Positions 49,875-59,518 are shown, counted from the stretch's first letter. The stretch is 64,000 nt of DNA from Flavobacteriaceae bacterium (GCA_947456955.1 CANGTQ010000001.1:1-64000); one strand, 5' to 3'. Notes: generated from the sequence alone by a model not told the origin. Numbers and translations are program-made.

Positions 49875-51200
49875 ATGAGAATTAAACACATTATACTTGC
49901 TTCTGCAGTATTAGTTTCTGTTTCGTCTTTTGCACAAAAAGATGAGTTAAAAAAATTGAAAAAGATTTATGAAAAAGATGAAATCAGAGGAAATGATTTA
50001 GCTGAATATAAAGCTTTAGTAAATAAAGTTGAGCCACTCGCAACTGAAGAAAGTGATAAAATTTATGCTGCTTTTTACAAAGCAATGACACCTGTTTTAG
50101 AATCAAATGCTATTGATCAAACAATGTCTCAACAGCAAATCCAGATGGCTTATGCAAAATTAGTAAACCCAAAAGCAATTTCTGATTTGGTAACGGGTCT
50201 AAATGCTACTCTAGATTATGAGAAAAAGTCAGGTAAAAAAGTTTATACAGATGATATTAACGAAACAATTACTGCTTTTAAGCCTGTGTTTATAGAAATG
50301 GCCTTAGCACTTGCAGATGCAAAGCAATACAAGCAAGCTTCAGATGTTCTTTATGGAGCATACCAATTAGACAAAAAAGATCAAGATAAGTTATTTTATG
50401 CAGCAAGTTATTCAGTTAATGCTCAAGATTTTGATAAAGCATTGGAATATTATACTGAGTTAAAAAGACTAAAATATACTGGAGAAGGCACCTTATATTT
50501 TGCTTATAATACTACTTCTAAAACAGAAGAAAATTTCGGTGGGAATAAAACTTTACGTGATGTGGCCGTAAAAGCAGGTTCTCACAATAAACCAAGGGAG
50601 GAGAAAATCCCATCTAAAGTGGGTGAAATATATAAAAATATTGCATTAATTCTTGTTGAAGATGGAAAAATTGAAGAAGCCAAAGCTGCTATTGCTGATG
50701 CAAGAACTGCCAATCCGGAAGATAGCGGTCTGATTTTAACGGAAGCTGATTTATATTTAAAAATTAATGATTTTGATAATTACACAAAACTAATTAATGA
50801 AGCATTGGCAAAAAACCCAAATAACGCGGATTTAGTTTATAACTTAGGAGTAATAAGTACTAGTGCAAACAAACTTGCTGAAGCGGAAATGTATTACAAA
50901 AAAACATTAGAAATTGATCCAAATTATTTTAATGCACTTTTAAATCTATCGGAATTAAAATTAAGAGCAGACGAAAAATACGTTACTGAAATGAATAAAT
51001 TAGGAACTTCAGAAAAAGACAACAAGCGATATGAAGTTATAAAAGCTGAAAGAGAAAAGTGTTTCAAATCAGTCTTGCCTTATCTTGAAAAAGCTGTAGA
51101 ATTAAAACCAGAAGATGATGCTGCAAAGAAAACCTTATTGAGCGTTTATAATGCACTTGAGATGACTGATAAATACAAAGCATTAAAAGCTAAACAATAA
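49875..51200 (+). CDS. Secreted/periplasmic TPR-repeat protein
   Basis: Signal peptide MRIKHIILASAVLVSVSSFAQ; TPR units NADLVYNLGVISTSANKLAEAEMYYKKTLEIDPNYFNALLNLSEL. Confidence 0.85.
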   Translation: MRIKHIILASAVLVSVSSFAQKDELKKLKKIYEKDEIRGNDLAEYKALVNKVEPLATEESDKIYAAFYKAMTPVLESNAIDQTMSQQQIQMAYAKLVNPKAISDLVTGLNATLDYEKKSGKKVYTDDINETITAFKPVFIEMALALADAKQYKQASDVLYGAYQLDKKDQDKLFYAASYSVNAQDFDKALEYYTELKRLKYTGEGTLYFAYNTTSKTEENFGGNKTLRDVAVKAGSHNKPREEKIPSKVGEIYKNIALILVEDGKIEEAKAAIADARTANPEDSGLILTEADLYLKINDFDNYTKLINEALAKNPNNADLVYNLGVISTSANKLAEAEMYYKKTLEIDPNYFNALLNLSELKLRADEKYVTEMNKLGTSEKDNKRYEVIKAEREKCFKSVLPYLEKAVELKPEDDAAKKTLLSVYNALEMTDKYKALKAKQ

Positions 51201-51228
51201 CATGTGATTATATTAAAATTGAAAGCAT

Positions 51229-51260
51229 AAAAAAGTCCCGAATTAAATCGGGACTTTTTA
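51229..51260. terminator. Terminator
   Basis: AAAAAAGTCCCGAATTAAATCGGGACTTTTT. Confidence 0.9.
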
Positions 51261-51295
51261 ATTATCTAAACTAAACAAAATATATGAAAAAATAA

Positions 51296-51670
51296 TTATG
51301 CAATACCGTTTTCTTGATTAGACATTTTTTTCAAGAACGATCTGATTAATACACTATTGGTAATAATACCAGAGTTAATCAATTGTTTTTTACTAAAAGT
51401 TCCGTTTGATGGAGTAGTATTACTAGTTTTTTTAGAACCCATAAACCAAACAGCAAATTCCATTGCAGAAGAAGCAAAAGCTCTGTCATTAGTGATAACC
51501 ATTTTAGCATCATTAGATGCAGATACCTCAGTTGAAGTAGTTACAACAACACTATTTGTATTTGCTTGAGCAAATGATCCAGTTGAAGATAATAGTAACA
51601 AAATGAATAAAATAAATAATTTTAAGTTTGTTACATTTCCAAGGATCAAAGTGTTATTAGGTGTTGTCAT
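51296..51670 (-). CDS. Small exported protein of unknown function (MEFAVWFMGSK motif)
   Basis: Hydrophobic segment LKLFILFILLLLSSTGSFAQ followed by AMEFAVWFMGSKK...KKQLINSGI...RSFLKKM. Confidence 0.65.
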   Translation of the reverse strand: MTTPNNTLILGNVTNLKLFILFILLLLSSTGSFAQANTNSVVVTTSTEVSASNDAKMVITNDRAFASSAMEFAVWFMGSKKTSNTTPSNGTFSKKQLINSGIITNSVLIRSFLKKMSNQENGIA

Positions 51671-51970
51671 AAATTCGGATTCTTTGTTATTTCTTCACCA
51701 AAACTACGGCAACACATTTCTGACTGAAAATATTTTCGATGATTAACCTTAAAAGTCGTTTAATCGACAAAATCAATGAATTCAAGGGTTTTAGACGTTT
51801 TTTTTGTGCATTTCGTCTATGAAATGATAAAAAAACAGGTCTTTTATCGATGAAAAGCCATAATTTTCCATGAACTACATCTTCTAATTGATTATCCTAG
51901 TAAAAAATCAATGAATAGTAACAAAATCTTAGTAAATTAGCATCTTAAATATTTTATTCATCTTCTAAAA

Positions 51971-52303
51971 ATGAAAGTAGAACAAAAAGGACATACCACA
52001 ACTATTAGAAATACGCAAGGTAATACTGCCGAGTTTTATCAGAAGTTACATCATGAGTATGCCAGTTTTAAATCTCAAAACTTGATAATTGATTTATCTC
52101 ATGATAAAGTGATGAAAATGGATGATATCAAACTTTTTAATGACTTGATTAAAACGCACACTGAAGGAAAGAAGTCGATTGTATTTGTAACCAATAGTGT
52201 CAATTTTAATAAAGTCCCAAAAAACATTATTCTTGTTCCTACAATTTTAGAAGCTCATGACATTATTGAAATGGAAGAAATTGAGCGCGATTTAGGATTT
52301 TAG
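51971..52303 (+). CDS. Small STAS-like protein adjacent to rnz
   Basis: MKVEQKGHTTTIRNTQGNTAEFYQKL...NLIIDLSHDKVMKMDDIKLFNDLIKTHTEGKKSIVFVTNS. Confidence 0.6.
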   Translation: MKVEQKGHTTTIRNTQGNTAEFYQKLHHEYASFKSQNLIIDLSHDKVMKMDDIKLFNDLIKTHTEGKKSIVFVTNSVNFNKVPKNIILVPTILEAHDIIEMEEIERDLGF

Positions 52304-52342
52304 CCAATAGAATAATTATCAATTATTCATTATCAATTATAA

Positions 52343-53248
52343 ATGAAATTAACCATTCTTGGCTGTTATGCAGCAACTCCACGAACCATAACCAATCCAA
52401 CTTCGCAAGTTTTAGAAATTCGAAACCATATGTTTTTGATTGATTGTGGTGAAGGTACCCAAGTTCAACTTCGAAAAAATAAACTTAAGTTTTCTAAAAT
52501 CAATCATATTTTTATTTCGCATTTACATGGTGATCACTTTTATGGACTTGTAGGTTTGATTTCAACTTTTATGTTGCTAAACCGTCAAACCGATTTGCAT
52601 GTGTATGGGCCAAAAGGCATAAAAGAAATTATATTACTTCAATTGCGCTATTCTAATTCGTTTACAGGATATAATTTATATTTTCACGAATTGACGTCTA
52701 AAGAGAGTGAGATTATATATGAAGATGAAAAAGTACTGGTAAAAACAATTCCGTTAAAACACAGAATATTTACTAATGGATTTTTGTTTCAGGAAAAGAT
52801 TGGAGATAGAAAACTAAATATTGATGCTGTTCAGAAATATAAAATCGATACGTGTTATTATCAAAAAATTAAAAACGGAAAAGATATAACGCTTGATAAT
52901 GGAATCGTAATTTCAAATGAGGAACTAACCTTTGATCCAATCCAATCGAAAAGTTATGCCTTTTGCAGTGATACGATGTATGATGAATCAATTATTCCTA
53001 TAATTGAAAATTGTGATGTATTGTATCACGAAACTACATTTTTAGAATCGGAAGCTGATAAAGCCGAGAAAACAATGCACAGTACAGCCAAGCAAGCAGC
53101 AACTATTGCAATAAAGGCAAATGTAAAACATTTACTTTTGGGCCATTACAGTACAAGATATGATTCGATTGATTTATTCAAACAAGAAGCAGAAACAATA
53201 TTTTCAAATTTGCTACTTGCGGATGATGGGAAAACATTTGAATTCTAA
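52343..53248 (+). CDS. rnz: Ribonuclease Z
   Basis: FLIDCGEGTQVQLRK; HIFISHLHGDHFYGLVGLISTF; YHETTFLESEADKAEKTMHSTAKQAATIA; LLLGHYSTRY. Confidence 0.95.
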   Translation: MKLTILGCYAATPRTITNPTSQVLEIRNHMFLIDCGEGTQVQLRKNKLKFSKINHIFISHLHGDHFYGLVGLISTFMLLNRQTDLHVYGPKGIKEIILLQLRYSNSFTGYNLYFHELTSKESEIIYEDEKVLVKTIPLKHRIFTNGFLFQEKIGDRKLNIDAVQKYKIDTCYYQKIKNGKDITLDNGIVISNEELTFDPIQSKSYAFCSDTMYDESIIPIIENCDVLYHETTFLESEADKAEKTMHSTAKQAATIAIKANVKHLLLGHYSTRYDSIDLFKQEAETIFSNLLLADDGKTFEF

Positions 53249-53301
53249 TAAATTAGTTTCAAAAGTAATTATCTTAATTTTGTAGCTCTAATAAAGTAAA
53301 A

Positions 53302-53946
53302 ATGGAAGACTTAAGCAATTATAGAAAGTCCTATGAAAAAAGCCAGCTTCTGGAAGATAGTATTCCGGAAGATCCAATCAATTTATTTCACAAATGGTTT
53401 TATGAAACGCAGGAGTTTGGTGGAGTAGATGAGGTCAATGCCATGACAGTTGCGACGATTGGTTTGGATGGTTTCCCAAAATCGAGAGTGGTGTTGCTAA
53501 AAAAATTCAATGAAGAAGGTTTTATATTTTATACCAATTATAATTCAGAGAAAGGGAAAGCTATTCAAAACAATCCAAATATTTGTCTCTCCTTCTTTTG
53601 GCACAGTATGGAAAGACAAGTTATTATCAAAGGAATAGCAGAGAAAACGTCGGGAACTATTTCAGATAATTACTTCAGTTCAAGACCAGATGGCAGCAAA
53701 CTAGGAGCTATAGTTTCTCCTCAAAGCGAAGTCATACCTTCAAGACACTATTTAGATAATAAACTTAGAGAACTGGAATCAGCTTATGAAGGAAAAGAAA
53801 TTCTACGTCCAGACTTTTGGGGTGGATTTCTAGTCAGACCAATAGAAGTTGAGTTTTGGCAAGGTAGACCAAACCGATTGCACGACAGAATAAGATACCA
53901 AATACAAGACAATTTGAGTTGGAAGATTGATAGACTTTCACCATGA
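53302..53946 (+). CDS. pdxH: Pyridoxamine 5'-phosphate oxidase
   Basis: AMTVATIGLDGFPKSRVVLLKKFNEEGFIFYTNYNSEKGKAI; C-terminal EFWQGRPNRLHDRIRY. Confidence 0.95.
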   Translation: MEDLSNYRKSYEKSQLLEDSIPEDPINLFHKWFYETQEFGGVDEVNAMTVATIGLDGFPKSRVVLLKKFNEEGFIFYTNYNSEKGKAIQNNPNICLSFFWHSMERQVIIKGIAEKTSGTISDNYFSSRPDGSKLGAIVSPQSEVIPSRHYLDNKLRELESAYEGKEILRPDFWGGFLVRPIEVEFWQGRPNRLHDRIRYQIQDNLSWKIDRLSP

Positions 53947-53974
53947 ATTGTATTTCTACTATTTAAAATTATAT

Positions 53975-54001
53975 CGACCACTCAGAAGAGTGGTTTTTTT
54001 G
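53975..54001 (+). terminator. Terminator after pdxH
   Basis: ACCACTC-AGA-AGAGTGGTTTTTTT. Confidence 0.85.
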
Positions 54002-54167
54002 TTTTATGAACGGATGGATAAGTATAGATAAAATCAGTTAAAGTAAGAAATATACCTATATTATATTAAAAATAGTGCATTTAATCGATTTTATTTGTAC
54101 TTTAAACGGAAAAAGTTGTAGAATTGTTCAACAAAAACAAACAATACGTTCTTATAAATTAAAATAT

Positions 54168-54204
54168 ATAAAGTGTTTGCCCCACATCTACTTTATTAAA
54201 AACT
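54168..54204. repeat. 37-bp direct repeat, copy 1
   Basis: ATAAAGTGTTTGCCCCACATCTACTTTATTAAAAACT. Confidence 0.97.
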
Positions 54205-54220
54205 GTCAAAATTAATCGAA

Positions 54221-54257
54221 ATAAAGTGTTTGCCCCACATCTACTTTATTAAAAACT
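54221..54257. repeat. 37-bp direct repeat, copy 2 (16-bp gap, 53-bp period)
   Basis: Identical to copy 1; ends 12 bp before the ATG at 54270. Confidence 0.97.
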
Positions 54258-54269
54258 TAACCTACTACT

Positions 54270-54770
54270 ATGAAAGCAAAAATGTTTAGAGCATTGTTGC
54301 CGTTAGCAATCGTGTTCACTATGGTATCTTGTTCTTCTGACTCTTCAGAAGGCTCTTCAACTGAAAACAAACTTGTAACTACCTACAATTACAATGAAAC
54401 TGAGTTGAGAATTGTTTCACTTATCAATGATTATCGTGCAAGTATTGGATTGAATAGACTTGAAGTTATCAATCACATCTCTTACAAATCGCAAGAGCAC
54501 AATTTTTATATGATTGATAATGCTGTAATTAGTCATGACTATTTCCAGCAAAGATCAAATAATTTGATTCAAATTTTAGGTGCAGAAAGAGTTGGTGAGA
54601 ACATTGCTTACAACTACCAAACTGCAGAAAGTGCTATGAGTGCTTGGTTAAACAGCCCAGCTCACAAAGATAATATAGAAGGCAATTACACTCATTTGGG
54701 TATATCCGTAACAGTTGATGAAACAACCGGAAAAAAATATTACACCAATATGTTTATAAAGAAAAAATAG
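54270..54770 (+). CDS. CAP/SCP-domain lipoprotein
   Basis: Lipobox VFTMVSCSSD; LINDYRASIGLNRLEV...KSQEHNFYM...SHDYFQQR...VGENIAYNYQTAESAMSAWLNSPAHKDNIEGNYTHLGISV. Confidence 0.92.
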   Translation: MKAKMFRALLPLAIVFTMVSCSSDSSEGSSTENKLVTTYNYNETELRIVSLINDYRASIGLNRLEVINHISYKSQEHNFYMIDNAVISHDYFQQRSNNLIQILGAERVGENIAYNYQTAESAMSAWLNSPAHKDNIEGNYTHLGISVTVDETTGKKYYTNMFIKKK

Positions 54771-54802
54771 TTTGATTATTGTTTTGTTTGATTTTGACAG
54801 AT

Positions 54803-54836
54803 CGAAAAATCCCGATGTATATCGGGATTTTTTTTG
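54803..54836. terminator. Terminator
   Basis: AAAATCCCGATGTATATCGGGATTTTTTTT. Confidence 0.9.
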
Positions 54837-54854
54837 TAATATATTAAAAATAAA

Positions 54855-56252
54855 TTATTTAAGACTACCAACCATGTCTTCCGGTTTTACCCATGCATCA
54901 AAATCTTCTGCTGAAACATATCCCAAACGAACGGCTTCTTCCTTTAAAGTTGTTCCATTTTTATGCGCTGTCTGTGCAATTTCAGCCGATTTGTAATAGC
55001 CGATTTTGGTATTTAATGCAGTAACCAACATCAATGAATTATCAACTAATTCTTTGATTCGTTTATGATTTGGTTCGATTCCGCTAGCGCAATGTTCTTC
55101 AAAAGAAACACAAGCATCACCAAGTAAACGAGCCGATTGTAAAAAGTTAGCTGCCATTACAGGTTTGAAAACATTCAATTCATAATGACCTTGCATACCA
55201 CCGACAGAAATCGCAACATCATTTCCTATAACTTGTGCGCAAACCATTGTCAAGGCTTCGCATTGCGTTGGATTTACTTTCCCAGGCATGATAGATGAAC
55301 CCGGCTCATTTTCAGGAATGAGGATTTCACCAATTCCGGAACGTGGACCAGAGGCCAACATACGGATATCATTGGCAATTTTATTTAAAGAAACAGCTAA
55401 TTGTTTCAAAGCGCCATGAGCTTCAACAATCGCATCGTGTGAAGCCAAAGCTTCGAACTTATTTGGTGCAGTCACAAAAGGGTGACCTGTAAATTTAGCA
55501 ATATATTCGGCCACTTTTATATCATATCCCGCTGGTGTATTTAATCCGGTTCCGACGGCAGTTCCACCAAGGGCAATTTCTGATAAATGCGAAAGCGTAT
55601 TTTTTAAGGCTTTGATTCCGTAATTTAATTGAGCAACATAACCAGAAAGTTCTTGACCTAGTGTCAAAGGCGTGGCATCCATTAAATGCGTTCTTCCAAT
55701 TTTAACCACATTAATATAGGCTTTAGCTTTTGCATCTAAAGTATCGCGTAGTTTTTCTACTCCGGGAATGGTAGTTTCTACAACTGCTTTATAGCAGGCA
55801 ATATGCATTCCTGTTGGGAAAGTATCGTTAGATGATTGCGATTTGTTTACATCGTCATTGGCCTTTACCAGTTGTTCGCCTTCGCCAATTTTGAATCCGG
55901 CTAAAACTTGAGCGCGATTAGCAATCACTTCGTTGACATTCATATTACTTTGCGTTCCAGAACCCGTTTGCCAAATAACCAATGGAAATTCATCAGTTAA
56001 TTTTCCGGCAAGGATTTCATCACAAACAGTGGCAATAGCATCTCGCTTTTCTATTGACAAAACACCTAAATCGCAATTGGCAAATGCAGCTGCTTTTTTG
56101 AGATAGGCAAATCCTTCTATGATTTCATTTGGCATTGATGCTGATGGACCAATTTTGAAGTTGTTTCTTGAACGTTCGGTTTGTGCTCCCCAATATTTAT
56201 CAGCAGGAACTTTAACTTCGCCCATGGTGTCTTTCTCTATTCTATATTCCAT
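54855..56252 (-). CDS. fumC: Class II fumarate hydratase; start preferred at MEYR (56252), upstream 17 aa are repeat-encoded
   Basis: [68 protein letters not shown]. Confidence 0.95.
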   Translation of the reverse strand: MEYRIEKDTMGEVKVPADKYWGAQTERSRNNFKIGPSASMPNEIIEGFAYLKKAAAFANCDLGVLSIEKRDAIATVCDEILAGKLTDEFPLVIWQTGSGTQSNMNVNEVIANRAQVLAGFKIGEGEQLVKANDDVNKSQSSNDTFPTGMHIACYKAVVETTIPGVEKLRDTLDAKAKAYINVVKIGRTHLMDATPLTLGQELSGYVAQLNYGIKALKNTLSHLSEIALGGTAVGTGLNTPAGYDIKVAEYIAKFTGHPFVTAPNKFEALASHDAIVEAHGALKQLAVSLNKIANDIRMLASGPRSGIGEILIPENEPGSSIMPGKVNPTQCEALTMVCAQVIGNDVAISVGGMQGHYELNVFKPVMAANFLQSARLLGDACVSFEEHCASGIEPNHKRIKELVDNSLMLVTALNTKIGYYKSAEIAQTAHKNGTTLKEEAVRLGYVSAEDFDAWVKPEDMVGSLK

Positions 56253-56296
56253 TTTGTTATTTGTTTGTTGTTTATTGTTTATGGTTTGTTGTTTAA
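56253..56296. repeat. 7-bp periodic leader abutting fumC ATG
   Basis: Coding strand AAACAAC AAACCAT AAACAAT AAACAAC AAACAAA TAACAAA ATG. Confidence 0.9.
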
Positions 56297-56302
56297 GAAT
56301 CA

Positions 56303-56318
56303 CCTTCCTGCAGGTAGG
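56303..56318. repeat. Short palindrome, dispersed-repeat-like
   Basis: CCTTCCTGCAGGTAGG, near-palindrome centred on CCTGCAGG. Confidence 0.5.
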
Positions 56319-56439
56319 GCTTCTAAAAAGTCACTGCAAAATTATGCATAAAAACTATTTAATAAAAATTGATTTTGTTTTTGCATAGCTTAAATATTCC
56401 GCTTACATTTGCTTATAATTCAAAAAAATTCCGGAAAAC

Positions 56440-56610
56440 ATGTTTGAATTTTCACAGTATTTAGGTTTCTTAGCTTTCTTAACCATTTTAACCATTGGTT
56501 TTTGGTTGATGATGTTCTTGGTAACTTTCGTTGTTCCTTATTGGATATATGGTGGTGTTAAAGAATTATTGCAAGAAAGAAAAGCAAATAGAGACGCAGA
56601 ACAAGCTTAA
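56440..56610 (+). CDS. 56-aa small membrane protein (below ORF-track cutoff)
   Basis: MFEFSQYLGFLAFLTILTIGFWLMMFLVTFVVPYWIYGGVKELLQERKANRDAEQA*, long hydrophobic segments plus charged tail, followed by a strong terminator. Confidence 0.8.
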   Translation: MFEFSQYLGFLAFLTILTIGFWLMMFLVTFVVPYWIYGGVKELLQERKANRDAEQA

Positions 56611-56628
56611 TTTTAAGTTTTTATTTAT

Positions 56629-56658
56629 GAAAGAGCCCCAACATTTGGGGCTCTTTTA
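56629..56658. terminator. Terminator
   Basis: AAAGAGCCCCAACATTTGGGGCTCTTTT. Confidence 0.92.
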
Positions 56659-56664
56659 TTTATG

Positions 56665-59118
56665 TTATCCAGGGAAATCTCCTCCGTCTTCTTGTAGTGA
56701 CTTTCTTGGTTTTTCGCGTTCGTTTTTTTGAATATTAAACCTGTAGGTAAACGATAGGTTTATTTGCCTTACTCTCCATTGCATTTCTCCATACGATTCT
56801 ACTAAACCAGGAATATAGGTTTCCATAATTCTTTTTCGAGAATTGAAGACATCACTAACATTTAATGCTATAGTTCCTTTGTCTTTTAAAACATCTTTGC
56901 TGAAAGCTAAATTCATAGAGAAAATTCCAAGACTTCGTCCTTGTGCATTTCTTTGTGAACCATTATAAGTAGCATTAGTTTGCCAATCAATTTTGTATGG
57001 CAAAGTTATTTTTGAAGTTAATCGCGTAAACCATGAAGTAGCGCTATTATCAAAATTTTGAGAAACGGGATTTCCATTAAAATCAATGTAATTAAAATCG
57101 CCATCGGTTTCAACATAGAAAAAATTGAAGTTACTATTTAGCTTCCACCATTTGTATGGTGAATAATTTAAGGTAAACTCAAAACCACCTCTGTATTCTG
57201 TAGCAAGATTTATAGGTGAACTCAAAATTATTGGCACTCCATTTTGAAAATCACCACTTTCTCTTCTGACAAATTGTATAGCATCTGTAGTTCTATTTCC
57301 GTACATAGAAGTGCTAAGTGTTAAATTACTCCATTTTTTTAAATAGCTTAAATCTATGGCATCTGTGAATGACGGATTTAAATCTGGATTACCTACAAAT
57401 ATATTTACGTTACTTGACAAGTTGTTAAAAGGATTTAACTGTCTACCTCTTGGTCTCTGTAATCTTTTACTATAGCTTATAGAAGCACTAGTTTGATTAC
57501 TAAATTCATAAGTTAAAAAGGCGCTTGGAAATAAATTATTATATCTTTTAGTATTAAAATCATTAGTTGCTAATTGATTGACTTCAATGTTAGAATCTTC
57601 CCAACGTGTTCCAAATAAGAACGAAAACTTTTTTACTTTAAATCCATAATTTACATATAAAGCATTTACTTTTTCTTTGTATTCTAAAATATTTGTAAAT
57701 TCAGGAAACGTAATTCCATTATTGATTACACTAAAATCAGTTGTGATGGTTAAAAAATCACCTCTGTAACCTGCTTCAAATTGACTTCCTTTTGCTAATG
57801 GCAAAACATAATCCGTTTGAATCAAGTTTCTGCTTTGATCCTGATTGTTGGTTGTTTCGTCTAATGTTTCAGCAGTTGTATTGGTTGCTTTATCAGATAT
57901 TAATGCTGTATTTCTATCTATATTTGCTGAAAAGGAACCGTCAATAGTTAATTTATGACCTTCTTTTTTGAAGTTTTTCGTAAAATTGGTCGTGTATTCT
58001 ATATTATTACTTTTACTATCTTCTCTATTGATACGGTTTCTGGTATAATCATAAACAAAATCTTGGTCATAATAATTCTGAAATACATTATCCGTATTAT
58101 CGCCAACACTTCTTCTTAAATTCACAATGTTTGTCCAAGTAAGGCTTTTATCTAGAAACCAATCCATTCCGAAACTCCCATTGTAGGCTTTACTTAGTCT
58201 TTCGTTGGTTCGATTTTCATTCATAAAATCTCTAGTAGAATTATCATCGTTCAAGTATCTAGAATTTACTATCGCGTTTCCTGGATTATTTCTATCACTA
58301 TATCCTTGAGTTGTGAACAAATTAAATTCTTTGGTTTTATAGTTTAATGTACCGTTCAAACTATTGTTTTTTGGATCACCAACATTTCCTATAAAAGTGC
58401 CGTTGATTCCTTGATTTTTTCCTTTCTTAAGAATGATGTTAATTATACCACCGCCACCTTCTGCCTCATAACGAGCGGATGGATTGGTTATTACTTCGAC
58501 TTTATCAATGGCATCAGCTGGAATTAAACGTAAAGCTTCGGAAACATTAATAGCATTTGATGGTTTGCCCTCAATCAATACTCTTACATTTTCATTACCA
58601 CGTAAAGCAATGTTACCTTCAACATCAACAGTTACCGATGGAATATTGTCTAAAACATCACTGACAGTTCCGCCCTTTACCATCAAATCTTTGCCAACAT
58701 TGTATACTTTTTTATCTAGCTTAATTTCAACTGTAGTTTTTTCAGAACGAACAATTACTTCGTTCAATTGAGTAAAATCTTCTTCAAGACTTATTTTTCC
58801 AAAATCAGTATTAGATGTTAATTTTTTTTGTGATATTTTAAAGGATTTGAATGATATGAATTCAAATAAGACATCATAAGTTCCGGCAGTACCTTCAATA
58901 GAAAAATTACCTTTATTATCTGTAATTCCCCAAAAAATCAATTTAGGATTTGAAGTGTTTTTTAAAGTAATAGTAGCATATTCCAATGGTTTTTTACTAT
59001 TGCTTTCAATAATATTACCTGTTAAAATAATTTTTGAAGGCGCTGGTTTTTCTTGTCCATAGCTTAGGGATGAAATAAGTACTAAAAGAAAAGTGATAAT
59101 TGGTGTTAATTTTTTCAT
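56665..59118 (-). CDS. TonB-dependent receptor / outer membrane beta-barrel protein with CarboxypepD_reg-like N-terminus; start M25 of the track ORF
   Basis: MKKLTPIITFLLVLISSLSYGQ; LTGNIIESNSKKPLEYATITLKN; plug VLDNIPSVTVDVEGNIALRGNENVRVLIEGKPS; long barrel. Confidence 0.9.
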   Translation of the reverse strand: MKKLTPIITFLLVLISSLSYGQEKPAPSKIILTGNIIESNSKKPLEYATITLKNTSNPKLIFWGITDNKGNFSIEGTAGTYDVLFEFISFKSFKISQKKLTSNTDFGKISLEEDFTQLNEVIVRSEKTTVEIKLDKKVYNVGKDLMVKGGTVSDVLDNIPSVTVDVEGNIALRGNENVRVLIEGKPSNAINVSEALRLIPADAIDKVEVITNPSARYEAEGGGGIINIILKKGKNQGINGTFIGNVGDPKNNSLNGTLNYKTKEFNLFTTQGYSDRNNPGNAIVNSRYLNDDNSTRDFMNENRTNERLSKAYNGSFGMDWFLDKSLTWTNIVNLRRSVGDNTDNVFQNYYDQDFVYDYTRNRINREDSKSNNIEYTTNFTKNFKKEGHKLTIDGSFSANIDRNTALISDKATNTTAETLDETTNNQDQSRNLIQTDYVLPLAKGSQFEAGYRGDFLTITTDFSVINNGITFPEFTNILEYKEKVNALYVNYGFKVKKFSFLFGTRWEDSNIEVNQLATNDFNTKRYNNLFPSAFLTYEFSNQTSASISYSKRLQRPRGRQLNPFNNLSSNVNIFVGNPDLNPSFTDAIDLSYLKKWSNLTLSTSMYGNRTTDAIQFVRRESGDFQNGVPIILSSPINLATEYRGGFEFTLNYSPYKWWKLNSNFNFFYVETDGDFNYIDFNGNPVSQNFDNSATSWFTRLTSKITLPYKIDWQTNATYNGSQRNAQGRSLGIFSMNLAFSKDVLKDKGTIALNVSDVFNSRKRIMETYIPGLVESYGEMQWRVRQINLSFTYRFNIQKNEREKPRKSLQEDGGDFPG

Positions 59119-59176
59119 AATTGTATATTGGTGCAAATGTAAATAGTTTACACAATAATTGATTCCCAACTGAATG

Positions 59177-59518
59177 TTAAATAAAATCATTCAATTTTTT
59201 AATTTCCCTGCCAATAATTGCTTTATTTCCTTTAATGACGATTGGCCTTTCTATTACTATTGGATGTATTGCCATTGCTTTTATGATGTCAACATCAGTT
59301 AGCAATTTACCTTTGTAGTGTTCTATCCAAAAGGCTTCTTTTTGTCGAACTAACTCAATAGGTTTGATATTCAGTTTTTTAATCAACGTTTTTATTTCGT
59401 CAGTTGATAATGGTTTTACTAAATAATTGATGATTTCAAATTCATATTTAGATTCTTTAATGAAAGCCAAACAGTCTCTCGATTTTCCGCATCTTGGATT
59501 GTGAAGTATTTGCAACAT
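59177..59518 (-). CDS. ArsC/Spx-like (arsenate reductase family) protein
   Basis: LQILHNPRCGKSRDCLAFIKESKYEFEIINYLVKPLSTDEIKTLIKKL...MAIHPIVIERPIVIKGNKAIIGR. Confidence 0.9.
   Translation of the reverse strand: MLQILHNPRCGKSRDCLAFIKESKYEFEIINYLVKPLSTDEIKTLIKKLNIKPIELVRQKEAFWIEHYKGKLLTDVDIIKAMAIHPIVIERPIVIKGNKAIIGREIKKLNDFI

Noticed and set aside
54168-54257. Minimal CRISPR array (two 37-bp repeats)
   Set aside because: Only two repeats, a 16-bp spacer, no cas genes and a position directly in a 5' leader; treated as a regulatory direct repeat
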